A program made the translations under genes and the position numbers. This document shows positions 1 to 6,575 of a DNA stretch of 22,701 nucleotides, piece after piece. Where the stretch lies: positions 1 to 22,701 of the forward strand of contig CAZWUI010000021.1 of NCBI GenBank assembly GCA_964637515.1. Direction: 5' to 3'. Source of the DNA: RGIG4097 sp964637515. GTDB taxonomy: Bacteria; Bacillota; Clostridia; Christensenellales; CAG-917. A model generated the notes under the pieces. It saw only the letters and a program-made list of their open reading frames with translations, was not told the DNA's origin and did not search any database. Numbering within the stretch: the stretch's first letter is position 1; each line of letters opens with the position of its first letter.

Positions 1-276
1 CAAGTCTCGGTGGCCGCACCAAAAAAGACGAACAACAAAGTTCGTCTTTTTTTTGTGTCTGCCGAGTCTTGGTGCAACTTTGTTGCACTTGCACCTGTGG
101 TGCAAACTCGGACTCCGTCCATCGTGACGCTCCGCATACGTGTGCAAGCACACCGCTCCGCTATTACGCTCGTTTTACTTCGCTATAGTGAGTGCGAATA
201 TCGGTGTTTCTTGAACGAGTACATGCGAGCCCTTCACTTTCTTTTCAAGAAAATATGACAAATATCGTATATTCTC
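1..276. other. Hairpin-rich non-coding leader region
   Basis: No convincing gene lies here. The open frame at 10-258 on the + strand has no ribosome binding site and a composition unlike a protein. The stretch is instead rich in tight palindromes: GTGCAAC at 73-79 facing GTTGCAC at 83-89, GTGTGC at 140-145 facing GCACAC at 148-153, and TTTCTTGAA at 207-215 facing TTCAAGAAA at 244-252. It resembles other repeat-laden intergenic DNA such as 20876-21021. The upstream gene ended before the window. Confidence 0.5.
21..54. terminator. Bidirectional intrinsic terminator
   Basis: A perfect 13-bp stem (21-33 with 40-52) closes the 6-nt loop 34-39. It is followed by an uninterrupted T run to 54 and preceded by six A's, so it could stop transcripts from either side. 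It probably ends a gene lying left of the window. Confidence 0.75.
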
Positions 277-305
277 TTGAAATGGGCGGACGTTTGGTGT
301 AAAAT
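277..305 (+). promoter_or_regulatory. Promoter of the phosphoribosyltransferase gene
   Basis: A -35 box TTGAAA (277-282), a 17-nt spacer and a -10 box TAAAAT (300-305) preceded by an extended-minus-10 TG (298-299). Transcription would start near 312, leaving a leader of only about 11 nt that just includes the GAGGT ribosome binding site at 313-317. Confidence 0.65.
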
Positions 306-322
306 TAGCGCAGAGGTAACAT

Positions 323-859
323 ATGAAAGTATATACAGTTGATATCAAAGGTTTTGAAACCGATTTGCCCATCCTTCCTCTTCCGAGTGGAGTGGAAATT
401 TGCTTTTTTAATCTTCACGGAGATAGCGCGCTCACCGAGCATTGCGGCAAGGAAATCGCGAAACTCCTTGACGGTGCGGACGTCGTCATTACTGCGGAAA
501 GCAAAGGATTGCAACTTGCACACGTTACGGCACGCGAACTTGGTCATCGCTACTATGCGGTCGCAAGAAAAAGTAAGAAACTCTATATGCAAGACGGAAT
601 CGAAGTCGAATACGGCAGTTCGATCACGACGGGCAAGGCGCAATGCTTGTATCTCTCAAAACACGACGTTGACCTGATCAACGGCAAGAAAGTCGCAATC
701 GTTGACGACGTAGTGTCCACGGGCGCATCCCTTGAAGGACTTGAAAGACTGGTCGAAAAGGCGGGCGGAATCGTCTACAAAAAGGCGTTCGTGCTTGCAG
801 AAGGTGAGGCTGCAAACAGAGAAGACGTCGTCTACCTTGCAACGATACCCCTTCTTTGA
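323..859 (+). CDS. Phosphoribosyltransferase family protein (purine-salvage type)
   Basis: A 178-residue type I phosphoribosyltransferase, which uses PRPP to add ribose 5-phosphate to a base or related acceptor, most likely a purine. The diagnostic PRPP loop VAIVDDVVSTGAS is at residues 124-136, with the two aspartates and the T-G turn intact. The preceding segment (about 53-110) fits the usual Rossmann-like core with a flexible hood. The length is right for adenine or xanthine phosphoribosyltransferases, but the N-terminus lacks the typical Apt opening, so the acceptor is not assigned. The ATG at 323 is fixed by GAGGT at 313-317. The gene is monocistronic, with its own promoter and terminator. 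The family is clear; the substrate is inferred. Confidence 0.85.
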   Translation: MKVYTVDIKGFETDLPILPLPSGVEICFFNLHGDSALTEHCGKEIAKLLDGADVVITAESKGLQLAHVTARELGHRYYAVARKSKKLYMQDGIEVEYGSSITTGKAQCLYLSKHDVDLINGKKVAIVDDVVSTGASLEGLERLVEKAGGIVYKKAFVLAEGEAANREDVVYLATIPLL

Positions 860-875
860 TTTGAAATAACGCTTG

Positions 876-906
876 AACTGCGTTCTCTATGAGCGCAGTT
901 TTATTT
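876..906 (+). terminator. Intrinsic terminator after the phosphoribosyltransferase
   Basis: A perfect 7-bp stem AACTGCG (876-882) with CGCAGTT (894-900), an 11-nt loop and a T-rich tail. It lies 16 nt after the stop codon. Confidence 0.75.
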
Positions 907-954
907 TAATTTAAGTAACAAAAGTGATTTTGGTTTTTGACGGATACATAAAAG

Positions 955-980
955 AAAACCCGCCGTGTTCGGCGGGTTTT
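955..980 (-). terminator. Intrinsic terminator of the gldA-dhaKL operon
   Basis: A perfect 11-bp stem (955-965 with 970-980) with the 4-nt loop TGTT. Read on the minus strand it follows the dhaKL stop codon by 18 nt and runs into a T-rich tail (complement of 950-958). T's on the other side mean it may also act on + strand read-through. Confidence 0.85.
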
Positions 981-998
981 TGGTTGGGTTGGTTTTGA

Positions 999-2816
999 TT
1001 ATTTCATCTTTTTGATGAATTTTGCAAGCTCTGTAAAGATTACACCGAGACCGTATGCGCCTGCATCGGGATAACCGATCGACTTTTCACCGACGGTGCC
1101 CGCTCTGCCGAGAGTTGCAACGACTGCTTTGGTGCTTTCCGCACCTGCGACCGCCGCTTTTGCGCCCTTGTCGATTGCGTCGATGAGTTTGTCGCCTGCG
1201 AGTGCGGACTTGGTGAGAGCGTCTGCACAGGGTTTCAATGCGTCGACGAGAGTCTTATCGCCTACGACTGCGCCTTTGCCGAAGGACTTTTTGCCGGTTT
1301 CGTAAACGCCGGTATTTGCCGCTTGGAAGAGGTCTGCAAGGTCTTGGAGGGTGATTTCTTCTTTGCCGTCCACTGCTTTGCCTGCATAACGGAATGCACT
1401 TCCCCAGATAGGACCACTTGCGCCGCCGCAGTATTCCATGATGATTTCGGAGCAGGACTTCAAGAATGCGCCGATATTCGCTTTATCGCGAGACGCCCAG
1501 TCTTTTTTGAGTTGTTTGAAGCCTTTTGCGATAGACATACCGAAGTCGCCGTCGCCCATTTTGTCTGCATCGCAGAAGGGGACTTCGTTTTCGATGATTA
1601 CGTCTGCCATTTTGTCGACGATTTTGATGAAAGCGGGGGTGTTGATGGTTTCACCGACTTTCGCTTCGCCTCTGACTTCATAGACTGCTTCCGCTTTTTT
1701 TGCCGCTACCGCTTTTTTTTCGACTTTGGTTTCTGCCGCAGTTTGAGTGGGGGTAACGCCGAGTGCTTTTGCGATTGCGTTCATCGCTTCGACTGCCGCT
1801 GCCGCTTGTTCGTTCATTGCGCCGCCCCAAGTGAGAGCAGGGGTGGAAACGGGGTAGTCGATGAGTGCTTTGAGTTCGTCGTCGAGTTTCATGACGGTTA
1901 TGGATGCGCCCGCCATATCGAGAGAAGTCATATAGTTGCCCACAAGTTCCTTATGGATTTGGATGCCGTGTGCTTCGAGTTCGTTGTAGACGGAGTTGTT
2001 GAGAAGGTAGAGTTCGGAGAGAGGAGTCGCACCGAAACCGTTGATGATGACTGCGACTTCGTCGCCCTTCTTCGCGTTGAGATCTTCGAGAAGGTCTTTG
2101 ACGATGCGTTTTGCAAGTTCGTCTGCGGAGATGAGTTTTTCAGTGATTCTGCCGGGTTCGCCGTGGATGCCTACGCCAAATTCCATATCGGTGTCGTTGA
2201 TATCGAAAATGGGAGTGCCTTTCGCGGGGGGAGTGCAGGAAGTGAGTGCGAAACCAAAGGAACGAACGTTGTCGATTGCTTTGTTTGCCGCCGCTTTGAC
2301 TTCTTCAAGGGATTTGCCTTGTTCTGCCGCTGCGCCTGCGCACTTATGCACGAAAACGGTGCCTGCAACGCCACGTCTACCAACGGTGTAAAGACTGTCT
2401 TTGACCGCGATGTCGTCGTTGACATAGACTGCATCGACTTTGATGCCGTCTTCTTCTTTTGCAAGGTCCGCCGCATTGTTGAAGTTCATGACGTCGCCGG
2501 AGTAGTTCTTGATGATGAGAAGAACGCCTTTTTCGGTCGCGACTTCTTTGATTGCATTGTAGACTTGGATTTGGGAAGGGGATGCAAAGACGTCACCGCA
2601 GACGGCGCAGTCAAGCATACCTTTTCCGACGAAACCTGCGTGTGCAGGTTCGTGACCGGAGCCACCGCCGGAAATCAAACTGACTTTGTTAGGATTGATT
2701 TCTTTTTTCTTGACAATTTTGAATTTTTCGACAAATTCGAGTTCGGGATGCGCTTTGGCAAGACCGTGGCACATATCGTAGACGAAAGTCTCGGGAGTAT
2801 TCATTATTTTTTTCAT
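999..2816 (-). CDS. dhaK: Dihydroxyacetone kinase, DhaK-DhaL fusion
   Basis: A 605-residue single-chain dihydroxyacetone kinase that phosphorylates dihydroxyacetone to DHAP in the cytosol. The DhaK domain spans about residues 5-335. It has the SGGGSGHEP loop (49-57), Asp108 in NYSGD, and His218 in VGIHGEPG, the residue that binds the substrate covalently in this family. A low-complexity Ala/Lys/Glu linker (about 355-390) leads to the DhaL domain (390-605), with the Mg-nucleotide motif DKMGDGDFG (418-426) and the GRAGTVGEKSIGYPDAGA signature (570-587). The fused form without a DhaM neighbour suggests ATP rather than a PTS phosphoryl donor; that is an inference. AAGGAG (complement of 2827-2832) supports the ATG at 2816, although a second Met is four codons on. 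It is co-transcribed downstream of gldA, with a 65-nt gap. Confidence 0.93.
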   Translation of the reverse strand: MKKIMNTPETFVYDMCHGLAKAHPELEFVEKFKIVKKKEINPNKVSLISGGGSGHEPAHAGFVGKGMLDCAVCGDVFASPSQIQVYNAIKEVATEKGVLLIIKNYSGDVMNFNNAADLAKEEDGIKVDAVYVNDDIAVKDSLYTVGRRGVAGTVFVHKCAGAAAEQGKSLEEVKAAANKAIDNVRSFGFALTSCTPPAKGTPIFDINDTDMEFGVGIHGEPGRITEKLISADELAKRIVKDLLEDLNAKKGDEVAVIINGFGATPLSELYLLNNSVYNELEAHGIQIHKELVGNYMTSLDMAGASITVMKLDDELKALIDYPVSTPALTWGGAMNEQAAAAVEAMNAIAKALGVTPTQTAAETKVEKKAVAAKKAEAVYEVRGEAKVGETINTPAFIKIVDKMADVIIENEVPFCDADKMGDGDFGMSIAKGFKQLKKDWASRDKANIGAFLKSCSEIIMEYCGGASGPIWGSAFRYAGKAVDGKEEITLQDLADLFQAANTGVYETGKKSFGKGAVVGDKTLVDALKPCADALTKSALAGDKLIDAIDKGAKAAVAGAESTKAVVATLGRAGTVGEKSIGYPDAGAYGLGVIFTELAKFIKKMK

Positions 2817-2837
2817 AATTTTCTGTCTCCTTAATGA

Positions 2838-2868
2838 AGAAACGGCACAATTAAATTGCGCCGTTTCT
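2838..2868 (-). promoter_or_regulatory. Intercistronic hairpin between gldA and dhaKL
   Basis: AGAAACGGC at 2838-2846 pairs perfectly with 2860-2868. After one mismatch, four more pairs continue inward to a 3-nt loop. On the minus-strand transcript no T run follows, so it is not a typical terminator. It sits 5 nt upstream of the dhaKL ribosome binding site (AAGGAG, complement of 2827-2832). An mRNA-processing or stability element, or partial attenuation, are the likely roles. Confidence 0.6.
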
Positions 2869-2881
2869 GATTATTGTTGAA

Positions 2882-4057
2882 TTAGAGTTCCACGCCGTAT
2901 TTGTAGTCGTAGCCGATTGCATCTGCGGTCTTGATTGCCGCGACGACCATGTCGGGAGTGACTGCGAAAGGCATATTGTGAATTGATTCGTCGGGGATGC
3001 AGGTCTTTTCTGCGATTGCGACGAGTTCTTCATCGGTGAGGGATTCTCTTGCGACTTCACCGGTCTTCTTGTTGGTCATGAGGTCTTTAATACAGACGGG
3101 GAGACCGACGGAGAGGCAGAAGTCGAGGACTTCGTAGAGTTCTTCTTCGGGAGCGTTTTCGAGCACGAGTTGGCAGATGGTGCCGAATGCGACGACTTCA
3201 CCGTGGAAGTTGTTGTCGTGGATTTCGTGGACGATGGTGATACCGTCGTGGATTGCGTGTGCCGCTGCAAGACCTGCGGATTCGAATCCGAGACCGCTCA
3301 AAAGGATGTTGGTTTCAACGATCTTTTCAAAAGCAGGGGTGACGACGTTATTGTCGCAAGCATATTTTGCTTTGAGACCGTCGGAGATAAGGTTGCGATA
3401 GCAGAGTTCTGCAAGTGCTGCCGCGGTGTGAGTGCCGTAGCCGAGAAGGGTGCCTTTCGCTCTGTTTGCGCCACAGGGGAGACCTGCGTTGACGTTGGAA
3501 ACGGAATTGACGTTTGCTCTTGCTTCAAAGTAGGTGGAAAGTGCGTCGCCCATACCGCTGACAAGGAAACGAGAAGGTGCGTTTGCGATGACGTTGAGGT
3601 CGATGAGAACGACGGACGGGCTTTGACGGAAGTATGCGTAATCGTCAAATTCGTGATTGTCGGTGTAGAGAACTGCGGAGTGGCTGGTGGGTGCGTCGGT
3701 TGCCGCGATGGTGGGGCAGATGATAAGGTTGCTGCCTGCCGCTACGCATTTGGAAGTGTCGATTGCTTTGCCGCCACCGAGACCGATGGTGCATGCGCAT
3801 TTGTTTTGTTTTGCGATTTCTTGGAGTTGTTTTACAACCGTTCTGGAACATTCGCCTTTGAAAACGTCGCCGCAAGAGATGAATTCAACGCCGTATTTTT
3901 TCTGGGTTGCTTCGAGTTTGTCTTTGACGAGGTTAAGCGCAAAGGGGTCTGCGATAAGAAGTGCTTTTTTGCCGAAGGTCTTAACAAAATAACCGAGGTT
4001 CAAAAGTTCGTCTTCGCCTTGTACGTACTTGGTGGGGCATATAAATGCTTTTCTCAT
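2882..4057 (-). CDS. gldA: Glycerol dehydrogenase (NAD-dependent, metal-containing)
   Basis: A 391-residue iron/zinc-containing alcohol dehydrogenase that oxidises glycerol to dihydroxyacetone with NAD. The dinucleotide-binding loop GLGGGKAIDTSK is at 92-103, and the GldA-type segment PTIAATDAPTSHSAV is at 115-129. Metal ligands expected for the family are Asp171 (GMGDALSTYFEA), His267 (AAAHAIHDG) and His285 (NNFHGEVVAFG). The length is close to the usual 365-380, with a slightly extended C-terminus. The ATG at 4057 follows AAGGAG (complement of 4065-4070) at 7 nt. It is the first gene of an operon with dhaKL, which consumes its product. The specific glycerol assignment rests on the motifs plus the kinase neighbour. 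Confidence 0.92.
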   Translation of the reverse strand: MRKAFICPTKYVQGEDELLNLGYFVKTFGKKALLIADPFALNLVKDKLEATQKKYGVEFISCGDVFKGECSRTVVKQLQEIAKQNKCACTIGLGGGKAIDTSKCVAAGSNLIICPTIAATDAPTSHSAVLYTDNHEFDDYAYFRQSPSVVLIDLNVIANAPSRFLVSGMGDALSTYFEARANVNSVSNVNAGLPCGANRAKGTLLGYGTHTAAALAELCYRNLISDGLKAKYACDNNVVTPAFEKIVETNILLSGLGFESAGLAAAHAIHDGITIVHEIHDNNFHGEVVAFGTICQLVLENAPEEELYEVLDFCLSVGLPVCIKDLMTNKKTGEVARESLTDEELVAIAEKTCIPDESIHNMPFAVTPDMVVAAIKTADAIGYDYKYGVEL

Positions 4058-4097
4058 AAAAATTCTCCTTTTTTATGTAATTTTTATTTGTAGCTCT

Positions 4098-4126
4098 ATT
4101 ATACCCTTATATTGACTTGATTTCAA
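4098..4126 (-). promoter_or_regulatory. Promoter of the gldA-dhaKL operon
   Basis: On the minus strand, TTGAAA (complement of 4121-4126), exactly 17 nt, then TATAAT (complement of 4098-4103). This is close to consensus sigma-A type and lies about 40 nt upstream of the gldA start. Confidence 0.85.
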
Positions 4127-4228
4127 GACCTAATTTTAGCAAATATTGGAAAAAATGAGATTTTTTTGCATTCGATGGGGTACAAAGCAGGATTTTCGCA
4201 GAATTTCAAGAGAATTTTCTCAAAAAAC

Positions 4229-4257
4229 TTTATATTTCTATGCGGTTGTGTTAAAAT
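4229..4257 (+). promoter_or_regulatory. Promoter of nadE
   Basis: A weak -35 TTTATA (4229-4234), a 17-nt spacer and an extended -10 TGTTAAAAT (4249-4257). It is the divergent partner of the gldA promoter, which lies about 100 nt away. Confidence 0.55.
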
Positions 4258-4284
4258 TATATCAGCAAAATTTCGAGGTGAAAT

Positions 4285-5031
4285 ATGAACGTTTCCGAAA
4301 GCGTAGCACAGAGAGTCGAGTGGATAAAACGTATCCTTGACGAAAGCGGTGCAAAGGGTATTATTTACGGCAATAGCGGTGGAAAGGATTGCACTCTTGT
4401 CGGCGCACTCTGCGCTCTTGCGACAAAAAACGTTTTGGGCGTCGTGATGCCTTGTCAATCCGCACAAAACTACGGCAGTGATCGCGACGATGCAATAGCT
4501 GCGGGAAAGAAATTCGGCATCGAACAAATCGAAGTAGATTTGACGAAAACGAAGGAAGCGTTTTTGAGCGCACTCGGTGAGAATTTGACCGAAAATTCTG
4601 TGTCCGAAAACTCCGTCAAAATGGCGGGCATAAACGTAAATCCCCGCCTTAGAATGTCGGTTTTGTACGCTCTCGGGCAGTCGAAAGGATATCTCGTCGC
4701 AGGGACGGGGAATCTTTGCGAAATCACTCTCGGTTACTTCACGAAATGGGGGGACGGAGCATGCGATTTCAACCCGATTTCAGATCTCACCGTGCCCGAA
4801 GTTTACGAAATGCTCGAATATCTCGACGCACCTGAAAATATCATCAAAAAAGCACCGTCTGCGGGACTTTTCCCGGGGCAGACGGACGAAGCGGAATTGG
4901 GCGTAACCTATGCCGAAGTCACCGCTTATATTAAGGGTGGAGAAATCTCCGACGAGGCACGAAACAAAATCGAAAGAGCGGAAAAAGTGAGCGCACACAA
5001 AAGACGTATGCCCAGATATTATCCAAATTGA
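4285..5031 (+). CDS. nadE: Ammonia-dependent NAD synthetase
   Basis: 248 residues. It makes NAD from nicotinic acid adenine dinucleotide, ATP and ammonia. The PP-loop is NSGGKDC (30-36), where the last position is Cys instead of the usual Ser. Further landmarks are GTGNLCE (140-146), LGYFTKWGDGACDFNPISDL (149-168), PSAGLFPGQTDEAELGVTY (191-209) and the C-terminal HKRRMP (238-243), all characteristic of NadE. There is no glutaminase (nitrilase) domain, so free ammonia is the expected nitrogen donor. The ATG at 4285 is preceded by GAGGTG (4275-4280). It is transcribed alone between its own promoter and terminator. Its position between an NAD-linked dehydrogenase and an NADH-linked hydrogenase is suggestive but proves no functional link. 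Confidence 0.92.
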   Translation: MNVSESVAQRVEWIKRILDESGAKGIIYGNSGGKDCTLVGALCALATKNVLGVVMPCQSAQNYGSDRDDAIAAGKKFGIEQIEVDLTKTKEAFLSALGENLTENSVSENSVKMAGINVNPRLRMSVLYALGQSKGYLVAGTGNLCEITLGYFTKWGDGACDFNPISDLTVPEVYEMLEYLDAPENIIKKAPSAGLFPGQTDEAELGVTYAEVTAYIKGGEISDEARNKIERAEKVSAHKRRMPRYYPN

Positions 5032-5055
5032 CGCAGTTAGAATATCAATTTTCAC

Positions 5056-5081
5056 AAGACGGCACTTTGCCGTCTTTCTTT
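5056..5081 (+). terminator. Intrinsic terminator of nadE
   Basis: A perfect 9-bp stem AAGACGGCA (5056-5064) with TGCCGTCTT (5068-5076), the triloop CTT and the tail TCTTTTT. It separates nadE from the hydrogenase operon. Confidence 0.85.
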
Positions 5082-5123
5082 TTGCTGTTTGAAGCGGAAA
5101 TTTTTTTCTTGTCACGACAATTC

Positions 5124-5201
5124 GAGTATCTAAACAACTGTATTTTTATCTCTACAAAAAAATCGATACATTTTTATCGAAATAGTATCAACTGTATTGA
5201 T
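5124..5201 (+). promoter_or_regulatory. Repeat-rich operator region of the hydrogenase operon
   Basis: An AT-rich stretch upstream of and overlapping the -35 box. TCGATA (5163-5168) faces TATCGA (5175-5180). ATCAA (5187-5191) faces TTGAT (5197-5201), whose right arm is the -35 box. CAACTGTATT occurs twice, at 5135-5144 and 5189-5198, each time preceded by AGTATC. Such clustering suggests a repressor or activator binding array. No match to a Rex-type site was found, so the regulator is unknown. Confidence 0.45.
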
Positions 5202-5225
5202 TTTTTTTTCTTTGTATGATATTAT
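5197..5225 (+). promoter_or_regulatory. Promoter of the hydrogenase operon
   Basis: TTGATT (5197-5202), a 17-nt spacer and TATTAT (5220-5225). The start site would be near 5232, giving a leader of about 57 nt before hydC. The same hexamer pair with the same spacing recurs at 20438-20466. Confidence 0.65.
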
Positions 5226-5288
5226 GTTTAAGACTGAATTTATTTATAAATTCTTCCTATTAAGCAAAAGCAATTTTTGGAGGACAAT

Positions 5289-5786
5289 ATGTCAAAAATC
5301 AATCTGACGACGGTTGCGTTCAAAGGCACGGCAGAACAGGAAGCAAATCTCAGAGCGGAACTCAAAGAAATCGCCAAAATGCCCGGCGCACTTATGCCTG
5401 CTCTTCAAACCGCACAAGGTATTTACGGCTATCTTCCCATCGAAGTGCAACGTATGGTCGCCGAAGAACTTGGAATTTCTCTCGAAGAAGTTTTCGGTGT
5501 CGCAACTTTCTACAGCCAATTCGTGCTCAATCCCAAAGGTGAACACGCTGTCAGCGTATGTCTTGGTACTGCTTGCTACGTCAAGGGTAGCGGTGACGTG
5601 TTTGCGAAGCTCGAAACCGAACTCGGTCTGAAAGACGGTCAAACTTCGTCCGACGGTCGTTTTTCGCTCACTGCGACTCGTTGCGTAGGATGTTGCGGAC
5701 TTGCCCCCGTCATGCTCGTAGGAGAGGACGTTTACGGCAAAGTCACAACCGACCAGGTTCACGGAATCATCGAAAAATATCGCTAA
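5289..5786 (+). CDS. hydC: NAD-linked hydrogenase subunit HydC (NuoE-like [2Fe-2S] protein)
   Basis: 165 residues, the small electron-transfer subunit of the HydABC bifurcating hydrogenase, homologous to the 24-kDa NuoE subunit of complex I. The N-terminal helical bundle (to about residue 85) contains the family segment GIYGYLPIEVQ (44-54). The thioredoxin-like half carries [2Fe-2S] ligands Cys91 and Cys96 (CLGTACYVKG), and Cys132 and Cys136 (CVGCCGLAP). The frame is open upstream to a TTG at 5277, but GGAGG at 5279-5283 fixes the ATG at 5289. It is the first gene of the ten-gene operon; hydB and hydA lie about 4 kb downstream. Confidence 0.93.
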   Translation: MSKINLTTVAFKGTAEQEANLRAELKEIAKMPGALMPALQTAQGIYGYLPIEVQRMVAEELGISLEEVFGVATFYSQFVLNPKGEHAVSVCLGTACYVKGSGDVFAKLETELGLKDGQTSSDGRFSLTATRCVGCCGLAPVMLVGEDVYGKVTTDQVHGIIEKYR

Positions 5787-5810
5787 ATCACATCCCGTTG
5801 CGGAGTTATT

Positions 5811-6149
5811 ATGAAAATTTCCGAAATCGCAAAGTTAATAGACGGAAAAATCGAATGTAATGCGGACCTCGCCGAAAACGAAGTTTATTCCGCGTTTTCC
5901 TCGGATATGATGAGTGACGTGTTGGCGTTTTCACGCGATCAAGGCATTCTCGTTACGGGGCTCGTAAATCCGCAAATAGTACGCACCGCAATGATGGTGG
6001 ATATCGGTTGCATAATCGTCGTCAGGGGAAAAACTCTCGACGACGGCGTGGTCAATCTCGCCACTCAAAACGGGATCGTGGTCATCACCACAAAGCGCAA
6101 TATGTTTGAAACTTCGGGCATATTGTACGGCGCGGGGATAAAAGCGTAA
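5811..6149 (+). CDS. DRTGG-domain protein 1
   Basis: A 112-residue single-domain protein of the DRTGG type. Such domains otherwise occur between enzymatic domains of regulatory proteins and are thought to bind ligands. It opens with MKISEIAKLIDGKI, has a hydrophobic alternating core (VLAF, ILVTGLV, CIIVVRG, GIVVITT), and lacks membrane segments or cysteine clusters. It is a paralogue of the protein at 7855-8181, whose opening MIVRDVAKLID aligns directly. GGAG at 5802-5805 supports the ATG at 5811. The stop codon overlaps the next start by one base, so the two are translationally coupled. DRTGG genes accompany [FeFe] hydrogenase regulatory clusters in Clostridia and Thermotogae. A role in signal relay is inferred. 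Confidence 0.75.
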   Translation: MKISEIAKLIDGKIECNADLAENEVYSAFSSDMMSDVLAFSRDQGILVTGLVNPQIVRTAMMVDIGCIIVVRGKTLDDGVVNLATQNGIVVITTKRNMFETSGILYGAGIKA

Positions 6150-6574
6150 TGAGCCAATTCATACATCAAGAGTATCTCGTCGCAGGCAATAATTTTGCGT
6201 CTGCGGGCTCCGCTTCGGAAGCGGTCAAAAGCACCCTCAAAAAGTTGGGTGTGCCTCCGCAAGATATTCGACGAGTTGCAATAGCAATGTATGAAGGGGA
6301 AATAAATATGGTCATCCACGCCGGCGGTGGCGTCGCAATAGTGGACGTTTACGTCGATAGAATCACTATTGTGCTATCCGACAACGGCAAGGGGATAGAG
6401 GATATCGACCTTGCAATGACTCCCGGCTACTCAACCGCTCCCGAAGATGTGCGCTCTCTCGGATTTGGCGCGGGTATGGGGCTTCCGAATATGAAGAAGT
6501 ACACCGATGAATTTGATATTCAAAGCACCGTCGGAGTCGGCACTACGATTAGGATGACTATATACTTCGGTTGA
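6149..6574 (+). CDS. RsbW-like GHKL ATPase / serine-kinase-type anti-sigma factor
   Basis: 141 residues, a stand-alone GHKL ATP-binding domain of the anti-sigma-factor/serine kinase type. The N-box is MYEGEINMVIHA (47-58), the G1 box is SDNGKGIED (77-85) and the G2 box is GFGAGMGLPNMKKYTDEF (105-122). The glycine-rich lid is intact, so ATP binding is expected. There is no sensor, membrane segment or phospho-acceptor His domain. Family members phosphorylate an antagonist protein or bind a sigma factor; no STAS antagonist or sigma gene is in the window. Here it is wedged between DRTGG-1 and the HydS-like protein (ATG overlapping the previous stop, 1-nt gap after), so it is the most likely output partner of that sensor. 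The target is unknown. Confidence 0.82.
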   Translation: MSQFIHQEYLVAGNNFASAGSASEAVKSTLKKLGVPPQDIRRVAIAMYEGEINMVIHAGGGVAIVDVYVDRITIVLSDNGKGIEDIDLAMTPGYSTAPEDVRSLGFGAGMGLPNMKKYTDEFDIQSTVGVGTTIRMTIYFG

Positions 6575-6575
6575 T

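Noticed and set aside
10..258. 82-codon open frame at the left edge
   Set aside because: It runs through a terminator and palindromes, has no ribosome binding site, and its peptide has no protein-like pattern.
1323..2834. 503-codon open frame antisense to dhaKL
   Set aside because: Cys/Phe/Asp-rich shadow translation of the opposite strand; no ribosome binding site, and the dhaKL product has full family motifs.
5109..5120. TTGTCACGACAA as a Rex (NADH sensor) operator upstream of hydC
   Set aside because: Only TTGTC and GACAA with a 2-nt gap are present; Rex sites are about 18 bp with wider half-site spacing. It also lies about 90 bp from the -35 box.
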